A DNA stretch of 64,000 nt from positions 2,507,001 through 2,571,000 of the forward strand of contig NZ_CP083455.1 in the NCBI RefSeq assembly GCF_020229735.1, in the 5' to 3' direction. The translations under genes were made by a program, and so were the position numbers. The notes below the pieces were generated by a model. That model saw only the letters and a list, made by a program, of their open reading frames with translations, was not told the DNA's origin and ran no database searches. The DNA comes from Deinococcus taeanensis. Its GTDB lineage: Bacteria > Deinococcota > Deinococci > Deinococcales > Deinococcaceae. Of the stretch, positions 50,081-61,021 are shown piece after piece; positions within the stretch are counted from its first letter, which is position 1; the number at the start of each line of letters is the position of its first letter.

Positions 50081-50575
50081 TCAGCGGACGGTGACGCGGA
50101 AACTGAATTTCAGCGTTTCGTCGGGGGTCATGCTGCGAACGGTCCAGCGGACGTGCGTGTAGGTGGTGGTGGGTGCGGGCACCTGCCGGGTGACGGAGCG
50201 GCCGTTCTCGGTGACGGTCACGGTCCGTTGCGGCTGGGCGCTGAACGTCTTTCCGCCGTCGGTGGAGTACTGCACGGTCCAGCGGTCGGTGGCGGGGGTG
50301 GTGAGGACGCTGAACTCGGTGCCTTTGGGGACGGGCACGGTGACGTTCAGGGTGGTCAGGGCGCGGCCAGAGACGTTGCGCAGCGTGACCTGCTCGCGCA
50401 GGGTGTCGCCGGGCAGCACGGTCTTTGGACCGGGCGTGATGCTTTCCGTGGTCCTGCCGTTCACCACGGTGCGTTTCACGAGGTCCTGGCTGAGCACGAA
50501 CGTGACGTTCTGCGCGGCCGGCTGCGCGGCGGCGGTCGCGAGGGTCAGCAGCAGCGGAAGGGCGAGACGGTTCAA
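50081..50575 (-). CDS. Secreted protein of unknown function
   Basis: 164 residues from a TTG start that follows GAGGAGGT with ideal spacing. The start directly begins a signal peptide (MNRLALPLLLTLATAAAQPA). The mature part looks like an immunoglobulin-like beta sandwich of the DUF11/DUF7948 kind (GDTLREQVTLRNVSGRALTTLNVTVPVPKGTEFS). A GTG eight codons upstream gives a longer frame, but it lies inside the carA terminator stem. Probably an envelope protein. Confidence 0.75.
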   Translation of the reverse strand: MNRLALPLLLTLATAAAQPAAQNVTFVLSQDLVKRTVVNGRTTESITPGPKTVLPGDTLREQVTLRNVSGRALTTLNVTVPVPKGTEFSVLTTPATDRWTVQYSTDGGKTFSAQPQRTVTVTENGRSVTRQVPAPTTTYTHVRWTVRSMTPDETLKFSFRVTVR

Positions 50576-50598
50576 GCGGGACCTCCTCAAGGTGAGCA

Positions 50599-50634
50599 CC
50601 GGCGGCCGTGAGGGGATGCCCTCACGGCCGCCGG
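50599..50634 (-). terminator. carA terminator
   Basis: A perfect 16-bp stem, CCGGCGGCCGTGAGGG with CCCTCACGGCCGCCGG, closed by a GATG loop, about 100 nt beyond the carA stop on the minus strand. No T run follows. Confidence 0.65.
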
Positions 50635-50732
50635 TACTGGGGCGCGCGGGGCGCCGGGGCCAGGTCAGGTGGGGGCGCGGGGCAGCAGCAGGGCTCTGCC
50701 TGGCCCGACTATGCGGGCCGCGCGCCAGACTG

Positions 50733-51917
<1,185 letters not shown>

Positions 51918-51995
51918 GTTTCCTCCCCATTCGCGCCTCGCTGGACGCGTTTCATGGCTCAGCGGCGCGGCGCCCGCAGGCCCCCGCATGGGGGC

Positions 51996-53678
51996 TTACC
52001 AGCGGTAACGCACGCTCGCCTTGCCGATAATGACATTCCCCGTCACGGCGCGCTGTGAAGTCGTTCCATCAAAGCGGTTGATGAGGTCGGCTGCGGCGTT
52101 CATGGCCGGCGTGAGCAGCTGGCCGAGCCCGTCGTCCTCGGCCAGCTCCTGCGGCAGACTGCCCAGCAGGTCGCGGCCCGTGAGATCAGCCGGGTCCGGC
52201 TGGTACGACCAGCCGGCCGCGCCGCTCAGGGTCAGGCCCGCCGCCTGGAACGCCTCACTCTGGGCCAGCGTGGGGCCGTCGGCCAGCGCGGCGTCAAGCG
52301 CGTCCTGGCTGAACGCCGTGAGCAGGTACTCGCCCCGGAAGGCGTACACCAGCTTCAGGCTGCCGAGCGCGGCGTTCAGGTCGCGCCCGGCCTGCATGCC
52401 GGCGCCCAGGCCCATCAGGCCCGCCGCCCCTAGGCCGGTCATCCGGTCATCAGCCCCGAAGTCCTTGATGCCGCCCTGCAGCGCCTCGTTCAGGGTCCCG
52501 CGCAGGCCCTGCAGGGCGTCGTTCACGCTGCGGGCGTACCCCGGGAGGTGCGCTTCGGCGGCGGCGCGGTCCGTCACGCGCTGGTAACTGACCGCGTGGC
52601 GCAGCGAGGCCAGGGGATCCTGGTCCTTCAGGCCGGCCGTCATGCCGCCGGCCAGGGTGACCTGCGCGCACTCGTGGCCCAGGTACTGCCCGGCGCGCGT
52701 GAGGTGGTCCGCCAGCTGGCTGTCGGTCAGGAAACCGAAGGGTTCGAGCAGGTCCACGCGGGTCAGCCAGCGGCCCAGGTACGCGCCGGAATCCGGGTGG
52801 CACGCTGTGGCCTGCACGGCTTCCACACCAGCCGGGATGACGCTCTGCACCGCGAAGTCGGTGGTGTCCAGCAGGAGGCGCGCCAGGGGCTTGTCCCGGC
52901 CGGCTTCGTTCACCACGTGCGCGCTGCTGGTCGTCCAGCCGCTTGCCGTGGTGGTCACGCCGCCCGCGAACTGGCCCAGGGTGTCCAGGGCGTCCACGAG
53001 CGGGGAGAGCAGCCGGGGCAACGCCACCTGCGTGAGCTGCGAGCGGATCACCTTCGCGGCGGCGCTGAAGTTCGCGTACACGCTGAGTTCCTGCGCCCCG
53101 GCCGCGCGGCGGGCCGCTGCGTACGGCGCGGACGTCGCCAGGGTCGGCGCGGCCTTTCCGCTGAGGCGGCCCAGGTAGCTCATGAGCAGCGCCTTGTCAC
53201 TCGACAGGTACACCAGGCCGTTCGAGGCGCCCACGAACAGGTCATCCGCCCGGGAGAAGGTGTAACGGCCCACCCGCGCGCCGGGGGTTTCGGGCAGCAG
53301 TTCACCCAGCATCTCGTCCGTCAGGGTGCCTGAGCGGGTCACGGCCAGCAGCGCCGGCTGGAACGCGCCTTTCCGGCCCTGCACGCTGAAGACGCCCGCG
53401 ATCCCTTCGCGGCCCAGCGAGTCGGCCAGCACGGCCTGGGCCACACCCATCATGGCCCCGGCGTCCTCGTCCTCGTCGCTCCTGCCGACCTGCGCGGCGT
53501 CCAGAACGCGCTGCAGCACGCCGCTGAAGCGCTTGAGGGCCGGCGCGGCGTTCCGGGTTTCGAGCGTCAGCAGCGCCCCGGCGGGCAGGCCGTCCGCCAG
53601 AGGGCGCACGGCCTGCGCCTGGGCAGAGGCAGCGGCCAGGAGAGCGGTGAGGGACAGGGCAGGAAGAAATCGAGTCAC
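51996..53678 (-). CDS. Secreted protein, DUF3352-like
   Basis: 560 residues with a signal peptide (MTRFLPALSLTALLAAASAQ). Long helical and strand segments with LPAGALLTLETRNAAPALKRFSGVL near the start and repeated small-residue helices resemble the DUF3352 secreted family, though I am not certain. Two cysteines near residues 273 and 321. GTG start chosen because AAGGTG lies 6 nt upstream and it begins the signal peptide. Between the GNAT genes and carA, so may be in the same transcript. Confidence 0.72.
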   Translation of the reverse strand: MTRFLPALSLTALLAAASAQAQAVRPLADGLPAGALLTLETRNAAPALKRFSGVLQRVLDAAQVGRSDEDEDAGAMMGVAQAVLADSLGREGIAGVFSVQGRKGAFQPALLAVTRSGTLTDEMLGELLPETPGARVGRYTFSRADDLFVGASNGLVYLSSDKALLMSYLGRLSGKAAPTLATSAPYAAARRAAGAQELSVYANFSAAAKVIRSQLTQVALPRLLSPLVDALDTLGQFAGGVTTTASGWTTSSAHVVNEAGRDKPLARLLLDTTDFAVQSVIPAGVEAVQATACHPDSGAYLGRWLTRVDLLEPFGFLTDSQLADHLTRAGQYLGHECAQVTLAGGMTAGLKDQDPLASLRHAVSYQRVTDRAAAEAHLPGYARSVNDALQGLRGTLNEALQGGIKDFGADDRMTGLGAAGLMGLGAGMQAGRDLNAALGSLKLVYAFRGEYLLTAFSQDALDAALADGPTLAQSEAFQAAGLTLSGAAGWSYQPDPADLTGRDLLGSLPQELAEDDGLGQLLTPAMNAAADLINRFDGTTSQRAVTGNVIIGKASVRYRW

Positions 53679-53734
53679 GCCCCGCACCTTAACGGCGGGC
53701 GCCGGCGGGCGCTGCCGCAGGTGCGGCGCGGCGG

Positions 53735-54262
53735 TCACGTCAGCTCCCGGTACATGGCAATCTCGTTGCAGTTCTCGAAGAACGCGCAGCGCTGGCATTC
53801 ACTCCAGACTTTCGGATGCAGGTTCGTCTTCTCGATGCGGTGAAACCCGCATTTCTCGAAGAAACCCTGCTGGTACGTCCAGGCAAACAGGGCGGGCAGC
53901 GCGATCTCACGCGCTTCGGCCTCGCAGGCCGCGACCAGCTGCCGGCCCAGCCCGCGGCCCTGCATGTTCGGGTGGATCGCCAGGCCGCGCACCTCCGCCA
54001 GATCCGGAGCGAGCATGTGCAGGCCGCACACGCCCGCCAGGCCGCCGGGGCGGCCGTCGTGCGGTTCTGCCAGCATCAGCTGAAAGTCCCGGATGGTTTC
54101 GGCCAGCAGCGCCCGGGAGCGCACCAGCATCAGCCCGCGCGCGGCCCAGTAGCCGATCAGTTCGTGAATCGCCTCGATGTCCGAGAGGCGTGCCTTGCGG
54201 CTCACCAGCGGCGCGTCCGGGTGAATGTCCGGAACGGCGATGGACTCCAGGGAGAGCGTCAC
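53735..54262 (-). CDS. GNAT acetyltransferase, probable N-acetylglutamate synthase
   Basis: 175 residues. A GNAT domain with acetyl-CoA loop HPNMQGRGLGRQLVAACEAEA and a C-terminal tail KVWSECQRCAFFENCNEIAM, with a Cys-x2-Cys...Cys pattern that I associate with short single-domain N-acetylglutamate synthases and the ArgA C-terminal domain. That would provide the first step of arginine synthesis in an operon that already has argG and argH. The kinase-like domain of classical ArgA is absent. Confidence 0.75.
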   Translation of the reverse strand: MTLSLESIAVPDIHPDAPLVSRKARLSDIEAIHELIGYWAARGLMLVRSRALLAETIRDFQLMLAEPHDGRPGGLAGVCGLHMLAPDLAEVRGLAIHPNMQGRGLGRQLVAACEAEAREIALPALFAWTYQQGFFEKCGFHRIEKTNLHPKVWSECQRCAFFENCNEIAMYRELT

Positions 54263-54290
54263 GCCCGGCCCTCCCGGCGCGCGGCGGGGC

Positions 54291-54743
54291 TCAGCTCAGC
54301 GGCCGCATCCAGGTGGTGCCGCCGGGCCGCTCGCCACGCGCGCGGTACGCCTGCACCTGCGGCGCGTCGGGCACTTCGCCCATCACGAGGGCCAGCGGCA
54401 CCTGCTGAAACCCGAAGCTGCCCCAGTCGCCGCCCTTGCTGAACATGTAGATCGCGCGGTCCCCACGGCCCTGCGCGTACTCCACGGCGCTCATCACGAG
54501 GCGCCGGCCCAGGCCACCGCCACGCGCCTGCGGCATCACGGCCGCGCCGCGCAGCAGCGAGGCGCCCTCGCCGTGCTCCAGGCCGATCGCGCCGACCGGC
54601 TGCCCGCCGCGTTCCATCACCCAGTAGGTGGTGCCCTCGGCGAGGGCCGCTTCGGTGTCCAGGCCGGCCTCGCGGAAGACGCGGGTTACGGTGTCCTTGT
54701 CGTTGGGGGTCGCCATGCGAATCTGAACGCTGGAATCGGTCAT
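54291..54743 (-). CDS. GNAT family N-acetyltransferase
   Basis: 150 residues. GNAT core with VMERGGQPVGAIGLEHGEGASLLRGAAVMPQARGGGLGRRLVMSAVEYAQGRGDRAIYMFS and a C-terminal FGFQQVPLALV. The strand LEHGE-S-LLRGAAV is very close to that of the next gene (LEHGQDVSLIRSTAVV), so the two are recent paralogues. ATG follows AAGGAG with 6-nt spacing. Substrate unknown. Confidence 0.85.
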   Translation of the reverse strand: MTDSSVQIRMATPNDKDTVTRVFREAGLDTEAALAEGTTYWVMERGGQPVGAIGLEHGEGASLLRGAAVMPQARGGGLGRRLVMSAVEYAQGRGDRAIYMFSKGGDWGSFGFQQVPLALVMGEVPDAPQVQAYRARGERPGGTTWMRPLS

Positions 54744-54860
54744 GCGGTACTCCTTCAGGAATGAAAGCAAGCTCGGCGGTCACGGGGACCACGGGTGCAC
54801 ACGGGTTTTGCGTGGCGACAGCATAGCGCACGCCCGCGTGGAAGCACTGCCAGTCCTGTG

Positions 54861-55355
<495 letters not shown>

Positions 55356-55404
55356 GGGGTTCCTCCAGGGAATGAGACGCGGAGCGCAGCGTGCGGGCAG
55401 TACG

Positions 55405-56802
55405 TCACGGCGCCAGGCCCTGCCGGGCCGCGCGGATGGCTTCCCGCACGCGTTCGGGGGCGGTGCCGCCGAAACTCGCGCGGCCCTTCACGCTTTCTTC
55501 CACCGTGAGTCCGGCGGCCACCTCGGCACACAGCAGGGGGTGCGCGGCGCGGAGTTCCTCGTCCGTCAGGTCCCACAGCTGCCGGCCTGAGCGGCTCGCC
55601 ACACCAACCAGGCCGCCGACCACCTCGTGCGCCTCGCGGAAGGGCACGCCTGCGCGCGCCAGAAAGTCGGCGACGTCCGTTGCGGTGCTGTAGCCGCGGG
55701 CCGCGGCGGCGCGCGTCACGTCGGCATGCCAGGTGGTTCTGGGCATCATCTCCGCGTACAGGCGCAGCACGATGCTGAGCGTGTCGTACGAGTCGAACAC
55801 GCCTTCTTTGTCCTCCTGAAGGTCCTTGTTGTACGCCAGCGGCGTGCCCTTGACGACCGTGAGCAGACCCATCAGGTTCCCGAAGACGCGTCCGGCCTTG
55901 CCGCGCGCCAGCTCGGACACGTCCGGGTTCTTCTTCTGCGGCATGATCGAACTGCCGGTCGTGTGACTGTCCGGCAGGGTCAGGAACCCGAACTCGAAGG
56001 TGGAGTACAGAATCAGTTCCTCACTCAGCCGCGACAGGTGCGCCCCGAGAATCGCGCAGGCCGCCAGGAACTCCAGGGCGAAATCCCGGCTGCCCACGCC
56101 GTCCAGACTGTTCGCGGTGGGCCGCGCGAAGCCCAGCGCCGCCGCGGTCGCGTGCCGGTCGATCGGCCAGGGCGTGCCGGCCAGGGCGCTGCTGCCCAGC
56201 GGGCTTTCATCCATGCGGGCCGCGGCGTCCAGGAAGCGGCTCTCGTCGCGTTCCAGCATCGCCACGTACGCCATGAACCAGTGGGCGAGCAGAATCGGCT
56301 GCGCCACCTGCAGGTGCGTGTAGCCGGGCAGAATCACCCCGGCGTCCAGGGCCTTTTCGGCCTCGGCGAGCATCACGGCGCGCAGCGCCCGGGTTTTGCC
56401 CGCAAGGTCCAGCGCCGCTTCCTTCGTGAACAGCCGGAAATCCACGGCCACCTGATCGTTGCGGCTGCGGGCCGTGTGCAGTTTCCCGGCCACCGGACCG
56501 ATCCGGTCGCGCAGCGCCGCTTCGACGTTCATGTGCACGTCCTCGCGGTCCAGGCGCCACTCGAACTGCCCGGCGCGGATGTCGGCGAGAACCGCGTGCA
56601 GGCCTTCTGTGATCAGCGTGACTTCCTCAGGGGTCAGGATGCCCTGCTCGCCCAGCATCGCCACGTGCGCCAGACTCCCGCGGATATCCTGCTCCGCGAG
56701 ACGCTGATCGAAGCCGACCGAGGCGTTAAACAGTTCCACCAGACCGTCGGTGGCCTCCGCGAAGCGCCCACCCCAGAGTTTCTTGTCCTGCGTATTCGTC
56801 AT
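55405..56802 (-). CDS. argH: Argininosuccinate lyase
   Basis: 465 residues of the fumarase/aspartase superfamily: LWGGRFAEATDGLVELFNASVGFDQRL, ARSRNDQVAVDFRLF, GYTHLQVAQPILLAHW (catalytic His), and the signature GSSIMPQKKNPDVSEL. Splits argininosuccinate into arginine and fumarate. ATG overlaps the stop of the preceding GNAT gene by 4 bp (ATGA). Confidence 0.97.
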   Translation of the reverse strand: MTNTQDKKLWGGRFAEATDGLVELFNASVGFDQRLAEQDIRGSLAHVAMLGEQGILTPEEVTLITEGLHAVLADIRAGQFEWRLDREDVHMNVEAALRDRIGPVAGKLHTARSRNDQVAVDFRLFTKEAALDLAGKTRALRAVMLAEAEKALDAGVILPGYTHLQVAQPILLAHWFMAYVAMLERDESRFLDAAARMDESPLGSSALAGTPWPIDRHATAAALGFARPTANSLDGVGSRDFALEFLAACAILGAHLSRLSEELILYSTFEFGFLTLPDSHTTGSSIMPQKKNPDVSELARGKAGRVFGNLMGLLTVVKGTPLAYNKDLQEDKEGVFDSYDTLSIVLRLYAEMMPRTTWHADVTRAAAARGYSTATDVADFLARAGVPFREAHEVVGGLVGVASRSGRQLWDLTDEELRAAHPLLCAEVAAGLTVEESVKGRASFGGTAPERVREAIRAARQGLAP

Positions 56803-57272
56803 GCGTCGTTTCCTTTGTCAATCATCCTCACCAGCACCACCGGGGATGGACTGGCGGGGCTGGCGTGCGCGTAGGGATCGTCCGTGACGCTGTACCCGAG
56901 TTTCTCGTAGAACGGCAGGACCTCCAGGTTGAACTGGGAGACCGCCAGCAGCACCCGCCCGTACCCGCCCATGCGGGCCACGTGCTCCACCTCGCGCACC
57001 AGGGCGCGGCCCACGCCCAGCCTCCGGGCCTGCGGGACGGTCGCCAGCTTGTTCAGCGTGAGGGTCCGGGGACCGTCCGGGCGGAACCCGACGCAGCCCA
57101 GCACCTCGCCGGCGCCCACCGCCAGGAAGCCACCCGCGCCAGGACTGAACAGCGAGCGTTCGAGGTCCTGGGTCGTGGTGCGGCTCCAGGAGCTGCGCGG
57201 GTCCATGCCGGCGGCCATCATCACGGCGTGAAAGGCAGGCAGATCGTCGAGGTTCACAGGGCGCAGGGTCAT
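56799..57272 (-). CDS. GNAT family N-acetyltransferase
   Basis: 157 residues with LAVGAGEVLGCVGFRPDG, LNKLATVPQARRLGVGRALVREVEHVARMGGYGRVLLAVS and LPFYEKLGYSVTDDPYA, a complete GNAT core including the Tyr of motif B. Coupled on both sides: its ATG overlaps the upstream GNAT stop and its stop overlaps argH's ATG (ATGA each). Substrate unknown. Confidence 0.85.
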   Translation of the reverse strand: MTLRPVNLDDLPAFHAVMMAAGMDPRSSWSRTTTQDLERSLFSPGAGGFLAVGAGEVLGCVGFRPDGPRTLTLNKLATVPQARRLGVGRALVREVEHVARMGGYGRVLLAVSQFNLEVLPFYEKLGYSVTDDPYAHASPASPSPVVLVRMIDKGNDA

Positions 57273-57754
57273 GAGGTCACCTCTTCAGACAGCACGAGTT
57301 TCAGTTCCGGCAGCGGCGTGAAGCCCAGGGCTTCATACGTGGGCCGACCAGCGTGACTGGCAGTCAGGGTGACGGTGGTCACGCCGCGCGCCCGGCACTC
57401 ACCGAGCAGGCTGTTCATGAGGATCCGGGCGAGCCGCCTGCCACGGTGACCAGGGTGCACGTACACGTTCATCACGTACGCGCGCGTGCTGCCGGGCGAG
57501 TCGGGGCTGGGCGGCAGGTCCGTCCAGAGGATGCCGGCGCCCGCCACGGGGTGCCCGCCGCACTCGATGAGCCGCCCGGTGTACGTACCGGCCGTGAGGG
57601 CCCGCGTGTGCCACGCCACGCCCGCCTCATGCACCTGAGCGAGCCGCGCCGGGTCGAGCCCCATGTCCGTGAACATCGCGGTGCGCTGCTCCTGAATCAC
57701 GGCGGCGTCTGCCGGACCCGCCGCACGCAGGGTGTAGCCGGCGGGGAGGGTCAC
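57269..57754 (-). CDS. GNAT family N-acetyltransferase
   Basis: 161 residues: YTLRAAGPADAAVIQEQRTAMFTDMGLDP, VNVYVHPGHRGRRLARILMNSLLGECRARGVTTVTLTAS-type core, and YEALGFTPLPELKLVL. The block around AMFTDMG is shared with the upstream gene, so these two are tandem duplicates. GTG start overlaps the upstream stop (GTGA). Substrate unknown. Confidence 0.85.
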   Translation of the reverse strand: MTLPAGYTLRAAGPADAAVIQEQRTAMFTDMGLDPARLAQVHEAGVAWHTRALTAGTYTGRLIECGGHPVAGAGILWTDLPPSPDSPGSTRAYVMNVYVHPGHRGRRLARILMNSLLGECRARGVTTVTLTASHAGRPTYEALGFTPLPELKLVLSEEVTS

Positions 57755-58230
57755 AGCGTCACCTCGTGCAGGTTCAGGCGCAGTTCCGGCTGCCGGGCGG
57801 GCGTGAAGCCCAGGCGCTCGTACACGCCGTACCCCTGCGCGGAGGCGTTCAGGTTCGCGCTGCCAATCCCTTCGGCCTTCGCGGCGCGCAGCAGTGCGAG
57901 CGTCAGCGCCGCCGCGAGCCCCTGCCCCCGGCACGCCGGGAGGGTGTACACGCCCAGAATGTGTGCGCGCCGCGCAGACGGGTCGCGGGGGGTGGGCACG
58001 GCCGGGAACACCAGCAGGCCCGCACCGGCGACCACCTGACCGTTCACCTCGGCCAGCTGCGCCCGGTACGGCCCGCTGGCCAGGGCGTCCGTGAAGTACG
58101 CCGCCCAGCAGGCCTCCGCCCCGGCCTCCACAGCCACGCCCATGTCGGTGAACATCGCGGCGCGGAACCGGGCGAGCACGGCCGCGTCCGCAGGGGTGGC
58201 GGCGCGCAGGGTAGGCGCGGAGGCGGTCAT
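57751..58230 (-). CDS. GNAT family N-acetyltransferase
   Basis: 159 residues: LRAATPADAAVLARFRAAMFTDMGVAVEAG, VYTLPACRGQGLAAALTLALLRAAKAEGIGSANLNASAQGYGVYERLGFTPARQPEL. Close paralogue of the gene at 57269. It starts 5 nt after the argG stop, and so is the second gene of the operon. Substrate unknown. Confidence 0.85.
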   Translation of the reverse strand: MTASAPTLRAATPADAAVLARFRAAMFTDMGVAVEAGAEACWAAYFTDALASGPYRAQLAEVNGQVVAGAGLLVFPAVPTPRDPSARRAHILGVYTLPACRGQGLAAALTLALLRAAKAEGIGSANLNASAQGYGVYERLGFTPARQPELRLNLHEVTL

Positions 58231-58235
58231 GCCCC

Positions 58236-59480
58236 TCAGACCTGCGCGGGGTCCTGATCGGCCGGCGCAGCGTTCGGGGTGGCCTTGGCCTTCACGCGCG
58301 CCTGAACCCGCATGCGCAGGGCGTTGAGCTTGATGAACGCGCCGGCGTCATGCTGGTTGTAGTCGCCGCCGGCCTCGAAGCTCACGAGGTCCTTGTCGTA
58401 CAGGCTCTGCGGGGCCTTGCGCCCGGCGACGATGACGTTCCCGCGGTACAGCTTCAGGCGGGCGGTGCCGGTCACGGACTGCGCGACGTGATCGAAGTAC
58501 ACCTGCAGCGCCTCGCGTTCCGGCGCGAACCAGAAGCCGTTGTACACGAGCTCGGCGTACTTGGGTGACAGCGCGTCGCGCTGGTGCAGCACCTCACGGT
58601 CCAGGGTCAGGCTCTCCACGGCGCGCCGGGCGTGGTACAGGAGGGTGCCGCCGGGCGTTTCGTACACGCCGCGGCTCTTCATGCCCACGAAGCGGTTCTC
58701 CACGAGGTCCAGGCGGCCCACGCCGTGCCTGCCGCCCAGCTCGTTTGCCCTGGCGAGCAGCGCGGCGGGGCTCAGCGCCTCGCCGTTGATGGCGACAGGG
58801 TCGCCGTTCAGGAATTCAACCTCCACGTACTCGGGTTCAGCGGGGGCCTCGGTGGGGTCCACGGTGAGTTTGAACATGTGTGCGGGCGGTTCCGCCCAGG
58901 GGTCCTCGAGGATGCCGCCTTCGTAGCTGATGTGCAGCAGGTTCGCGTCGGTGCTCCACGGGTCCTTTTTGGTGGTGGGCACCGGAATCCCGTGCTCGTG
59001 GGCGAAGGTTTCCAGGTCAGCGCGGCCCTGGAAGGTCCAGTCGCGCCAGGGGGCGACGGTCACGATGTCGGGTTTCAGCGCGTAGGCGGTCATCTCGAAC
59101 CGGACCTGGTCGTTGCCTTTGCCGGTGGCGCCGTGAGAGACGGCGACGGCGCCTTCCTTCTCCGCAATTTCGACCATCTTCTTGGCGATCAGCGGGCGGG
59201 CGATGGACGTGCCGAGCAGGTAGTAGCCCTCGTACAGGGCGCTGGTGCGGAACATCGGGAAGACGTAGTCGCGGACGAACTCCTCGCGCAGGTCAAGAGC
59301 GTACGCGGCAACGGCGCCGGTGTTCAGGGCCTTCACGCGGGCTTCTTCGACCTCGTCCCCCTGGCCGAGGTCGGCGGTGAAGCACACCACGTCGTAGTTC
59401 TTCTCGGTCTGGAGCCATTTGAGGATGATGCTGGTGTCCAGGCCGCCGCTGTACGCGAGCACGATCTTGTCTTTTGCCAT
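58236..59480 (-). CDS. argG: Argininosuccinate synthase
   Basis: 414 residues: ATP pyrophosphatase P-loop [50 protein letters not shown], and [29 protein letters not shown], all characteristic of ArgG. Joins citrulline and aspartate using ATP. First gene of the minus-strand arginine run; a 130-nt leader separates it from a palindromic operator. AGGAG lies about 12 nt before the ATG, a rather long spacing. Confidence 0.97.
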   Translation of the reverse strand: MAKDKIVLAYSGGLDTSIILKWLQTEKNYDVVCFTADLGQGDEVEEARVKALNTGAVAAYALDLREEFVRDYVFPMFRTSALYEGYYLLGTSIARPLIAKKMVEIAEKEGAVAVSHGATGKGNDQVRFEMTAYALKPDIVTVAPWRDWTFQGRADLETFAHEHGIPVPTTKKDPWSTDANLLHISYEGGILEDPWAEPPAHMFKLTVDPTEAPAEPEYVEVEFLNGDPVAINGEALSPAALLARANELGGRHGVGRLDLVENRFVGMKSRGVYETPGGTLLYHARRAVESLTLDREVLHQRDALSPKYAELVYNGFWFAPEREALQVYFDHVAQSVTGTARLKLYRGNVIVAGRKAPQSLYDKDLVSFEAGGDYNQHDAGAFIKLNALRMRVQARVKAKATPNAAPADQDPAQV

Positions 59481-59610
59481 GAGGTGATTGTCTCCTGTCT
59501 GTGTGAAGGGGGTGCAAGGGGCAGCACAAGACCGCCCGGCATGGACGCGCCGCCTGCGAACCCCGGGGTGGGGTCAGGCGGCTGGCGTCAACGTCGGGAG
59601 GTCAGGGTCT

Positions 59611-59653
59611 GCATATGTATGGTTATACGCAATTTGCGTATAGCTATGCATAG
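59611..59653 (-). promoter_or_regulatory. Palindromic operator upstream of argG
   Basis: A strikingly AT-rich 43-bp block in GC-rich surroundings. It contains the perfect palindrome TATACGCAA-T-TTGCGTATA (59624-59642) beside CTATGCATAG (59644-59653) and TGTATGGTTATACG. The tandem half-sites resemble ArgR boxes (TGNAT-N4-ATNCA type), and the position upstream of argG fits. -35/-10 elements (TTGCGT ... TATGCA) may lie within it. Confidence 0.6.
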
Positions 59654-59717
59654 AAGGCTAGCAGGGGCGGCGCGGGGGGTCAAGGGACGTGTCCAGCCCA
59701 GCCGCGCCCAGGCACGC

Positions 59718-59748
59718 AAAACGGGAGCCGCCCGCAGGCGACTCCCGT
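59718..59748 (-). terminator. Terminator of beta-barrel gene 59784
   Basis: ACGGGAG and CGCC pair with GGCG and CTCCCGT around a CGCA loop (one C-A mismatch), followed on the minus strand by TTTTGCG. It lies 35 nt beyond the stop codon. Confidence 0.8.
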
Positions 59749-59783
59749 CAGAGCAAAGATTCAGAGCTGAGCCCGAACTCGAC

Positions 59784-60347
59784 TCAGCGAATGGTGTACG
59801 TGAAGCCGACGCGGGGCTTGATGAACGCCCCGTTGATGCTGGCCGAGACGTTCTGGCTGCCGTTGCTGACCGTGGCGCGCAGGAAGGAGGGGCCGCCAGC
59901 CAGTTCAGCGAAGGCGCTGAAGCCGGGAGCGGCCGCGAAGCGCACGCCCGCCAGCAGCGTCGGGTTGATGGCGGTCAGGCGGGCGGTGTACGTCACACCG
60001 TTCTCCGTTCCACTGTCAGACACGGTGTTCAGGCCCAGGCCGCCGCCCAGGTACACGTCGGCGTCACCGCTGCTGAACACCGAGCGCAGGTAGGTGAACT
60101 CGCCGCCGAAGCCCAGCTTGTCACTCCCGTACAGGTTGGGAAGCAGGTCCAGTTCGGTGCGCACGGCGGACACAGCGTCAATGTCGTAGGTGTAGCTCAG
60201 GCCGACCCCGAACGCGCCGTCGTCTTTCAGAGCCTCGCCGTCGGCGCGGTAGAAGCCTTTGTTGTAGCTGCCGCTCAGGCCGAGGCTGTCGGCGGCAGCG
60301 AGGGACACAGCGCTGAGCAGGGCAGTGGCGATCAGAAATTTCTTCAT
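59784..60347 (-). CDS. Small outer-membrane beta-barrel-like protein
   Basis: 187 residues with a signal peptide (MKKFLIATALLSAVSLAAA). The mature part alternates short amphipathic strands (GLSGSYNKGFYRADG, FGVGLSYTYDID, GFGGEFTYLRSVF, VYLGGGLGLN) and ends in Arg after FTYTI, like an eight-stranded OmpX/OmpW-type barrel. TATGCT lies 8 nt before the ATG. A similar gene follows upstream at 60448. Exact role unknown. Confidence 0.75.
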   Translation of the reverse strand: MKKFLIATALLSAVSLAAADSLGLSGSYNKGFYRADGEALKDDGAFGVGLSYTYDIDAVSAVRTELDLLPNLYGSDKLGFGGEFTYLRSVFSSGDADVYLGGGLGLNTVSDSGTENGVTYTARLTAINPTLLAGVRFAAAPGFSAFAELAGGPSFLRATVSNGSQNVSASINGAFIKPRVGFTYTIR

Positions 60348-60385
60348 CGCGCATGAGCATAGAGTGATGACCTCATGAAGGCAAG

Positions 60386-60417
60386 CAAAAGTGACCACCC
60401 CTTGCGGGAGTGATCAC
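60386..60417 (-). terminator. Terminator of beta-barrel gene 60448
   Basis: On the minus strand GTGATCACTCCC pairs with GGGGTGGTCAC (two G-U pairs) around GCAA, followed by TTTTGCTTG; it begins about 30 nt past the stop codon. Confidence 0.8.
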
Positions 60418-60447
60418 GTCCTCTGGCTGCTCAGATGCCCATACCGC

Positions 60448-60930
60448 TCAGGGCAGACGGTAGGTCAGACCCACACGCACGCCACTGCCCAACGTTACGT
60501 TGCTGGCATTCGTACCGCCCACCGTGATTCGCGGGCCCACGTTGCCCTCTACGAAGAAGCTCAGGGGGTCAGTCACGTTGTAGCGCAGGCCCAGCGTGCC
60601 GTGCGGGTACACGCTCACGCCGCCCCCCTCACCCAGGACCACGCCGGCGCCCAGGCCCAGGCCGTAGTAAGGGGTCAGGCCGCCCAGCGCGGAGCCGGTG
60701 CCCACGAAGTCGCCCAGGTAGTCCACGCTGCCCCCGATGGAGACGTTGTTGCGGCTGAAGTTGAAGTTGGTGGCGTCCAGGTTCAGGCCGTAGCGGAGGG
60801 CCGACGCGCCGGTCAGGTCCGTCTGGTAGTGAATGGTCGCGCCGGAACCCACGGAACCGCCGATATACGTTGCCGCCGAAGCGCCGGTCAGGGCGGTCAG
60901 CGTTATCAGGCCAAGCAGCATCTTCTTCAT
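60448..60930 (-). CDS. Small outer-membrane beta-barrel-like protein
   Basis: 160 residues with a signal peptide (MKKMLLGLITLTALTGASAA). Glycine- and aromatic-rich strands (TYIGGSVGSGATIHYQTDL, NNVSIGGSVDYLGDFVG, TPYYGLGLGAGVVLG, SFFVEGNVGPRITVGG) suggest a small barrel, ending VGLTYRLP. Same general type as the gene at 59784, though not closely similar. TATGCT lies 6 nt before the ATG (leaderless). Role unknown. Confidence 0.75.
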   Translation of the reverse strand: MKKMLLGLITLTALTGASAATYIGGSVGSGATIHYQTDLTGASALRYGLNLDATNFNFSRNNVSIGGSVDYLGDFVGTGSALGGLTPYYGLGLGAGVVLGEGGGVSVYPHGTLGLRYNVTDPLSFFVEGNVGPRITVGGTNASNVTLGSGVRVGLTYRLP

Positions 60931-61021
60931 ACCCGGAGCATAGGAGGCTGGCCCCCGGGGAAGTAAGGTGAATCGTCTTACGGTTCACTGAGGGCCCCTT
61001 CATCCCTTCTTCCTTTTTCAA

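Noticed and set aside
50576..50599. GTG start at 50599 for the secreted protein
   Set aside because: It falls in the stem of the strong palindrome 50599-50634; the TTG at 50575 has a proper Shine-Dalgarno site and starts the signal peptide.
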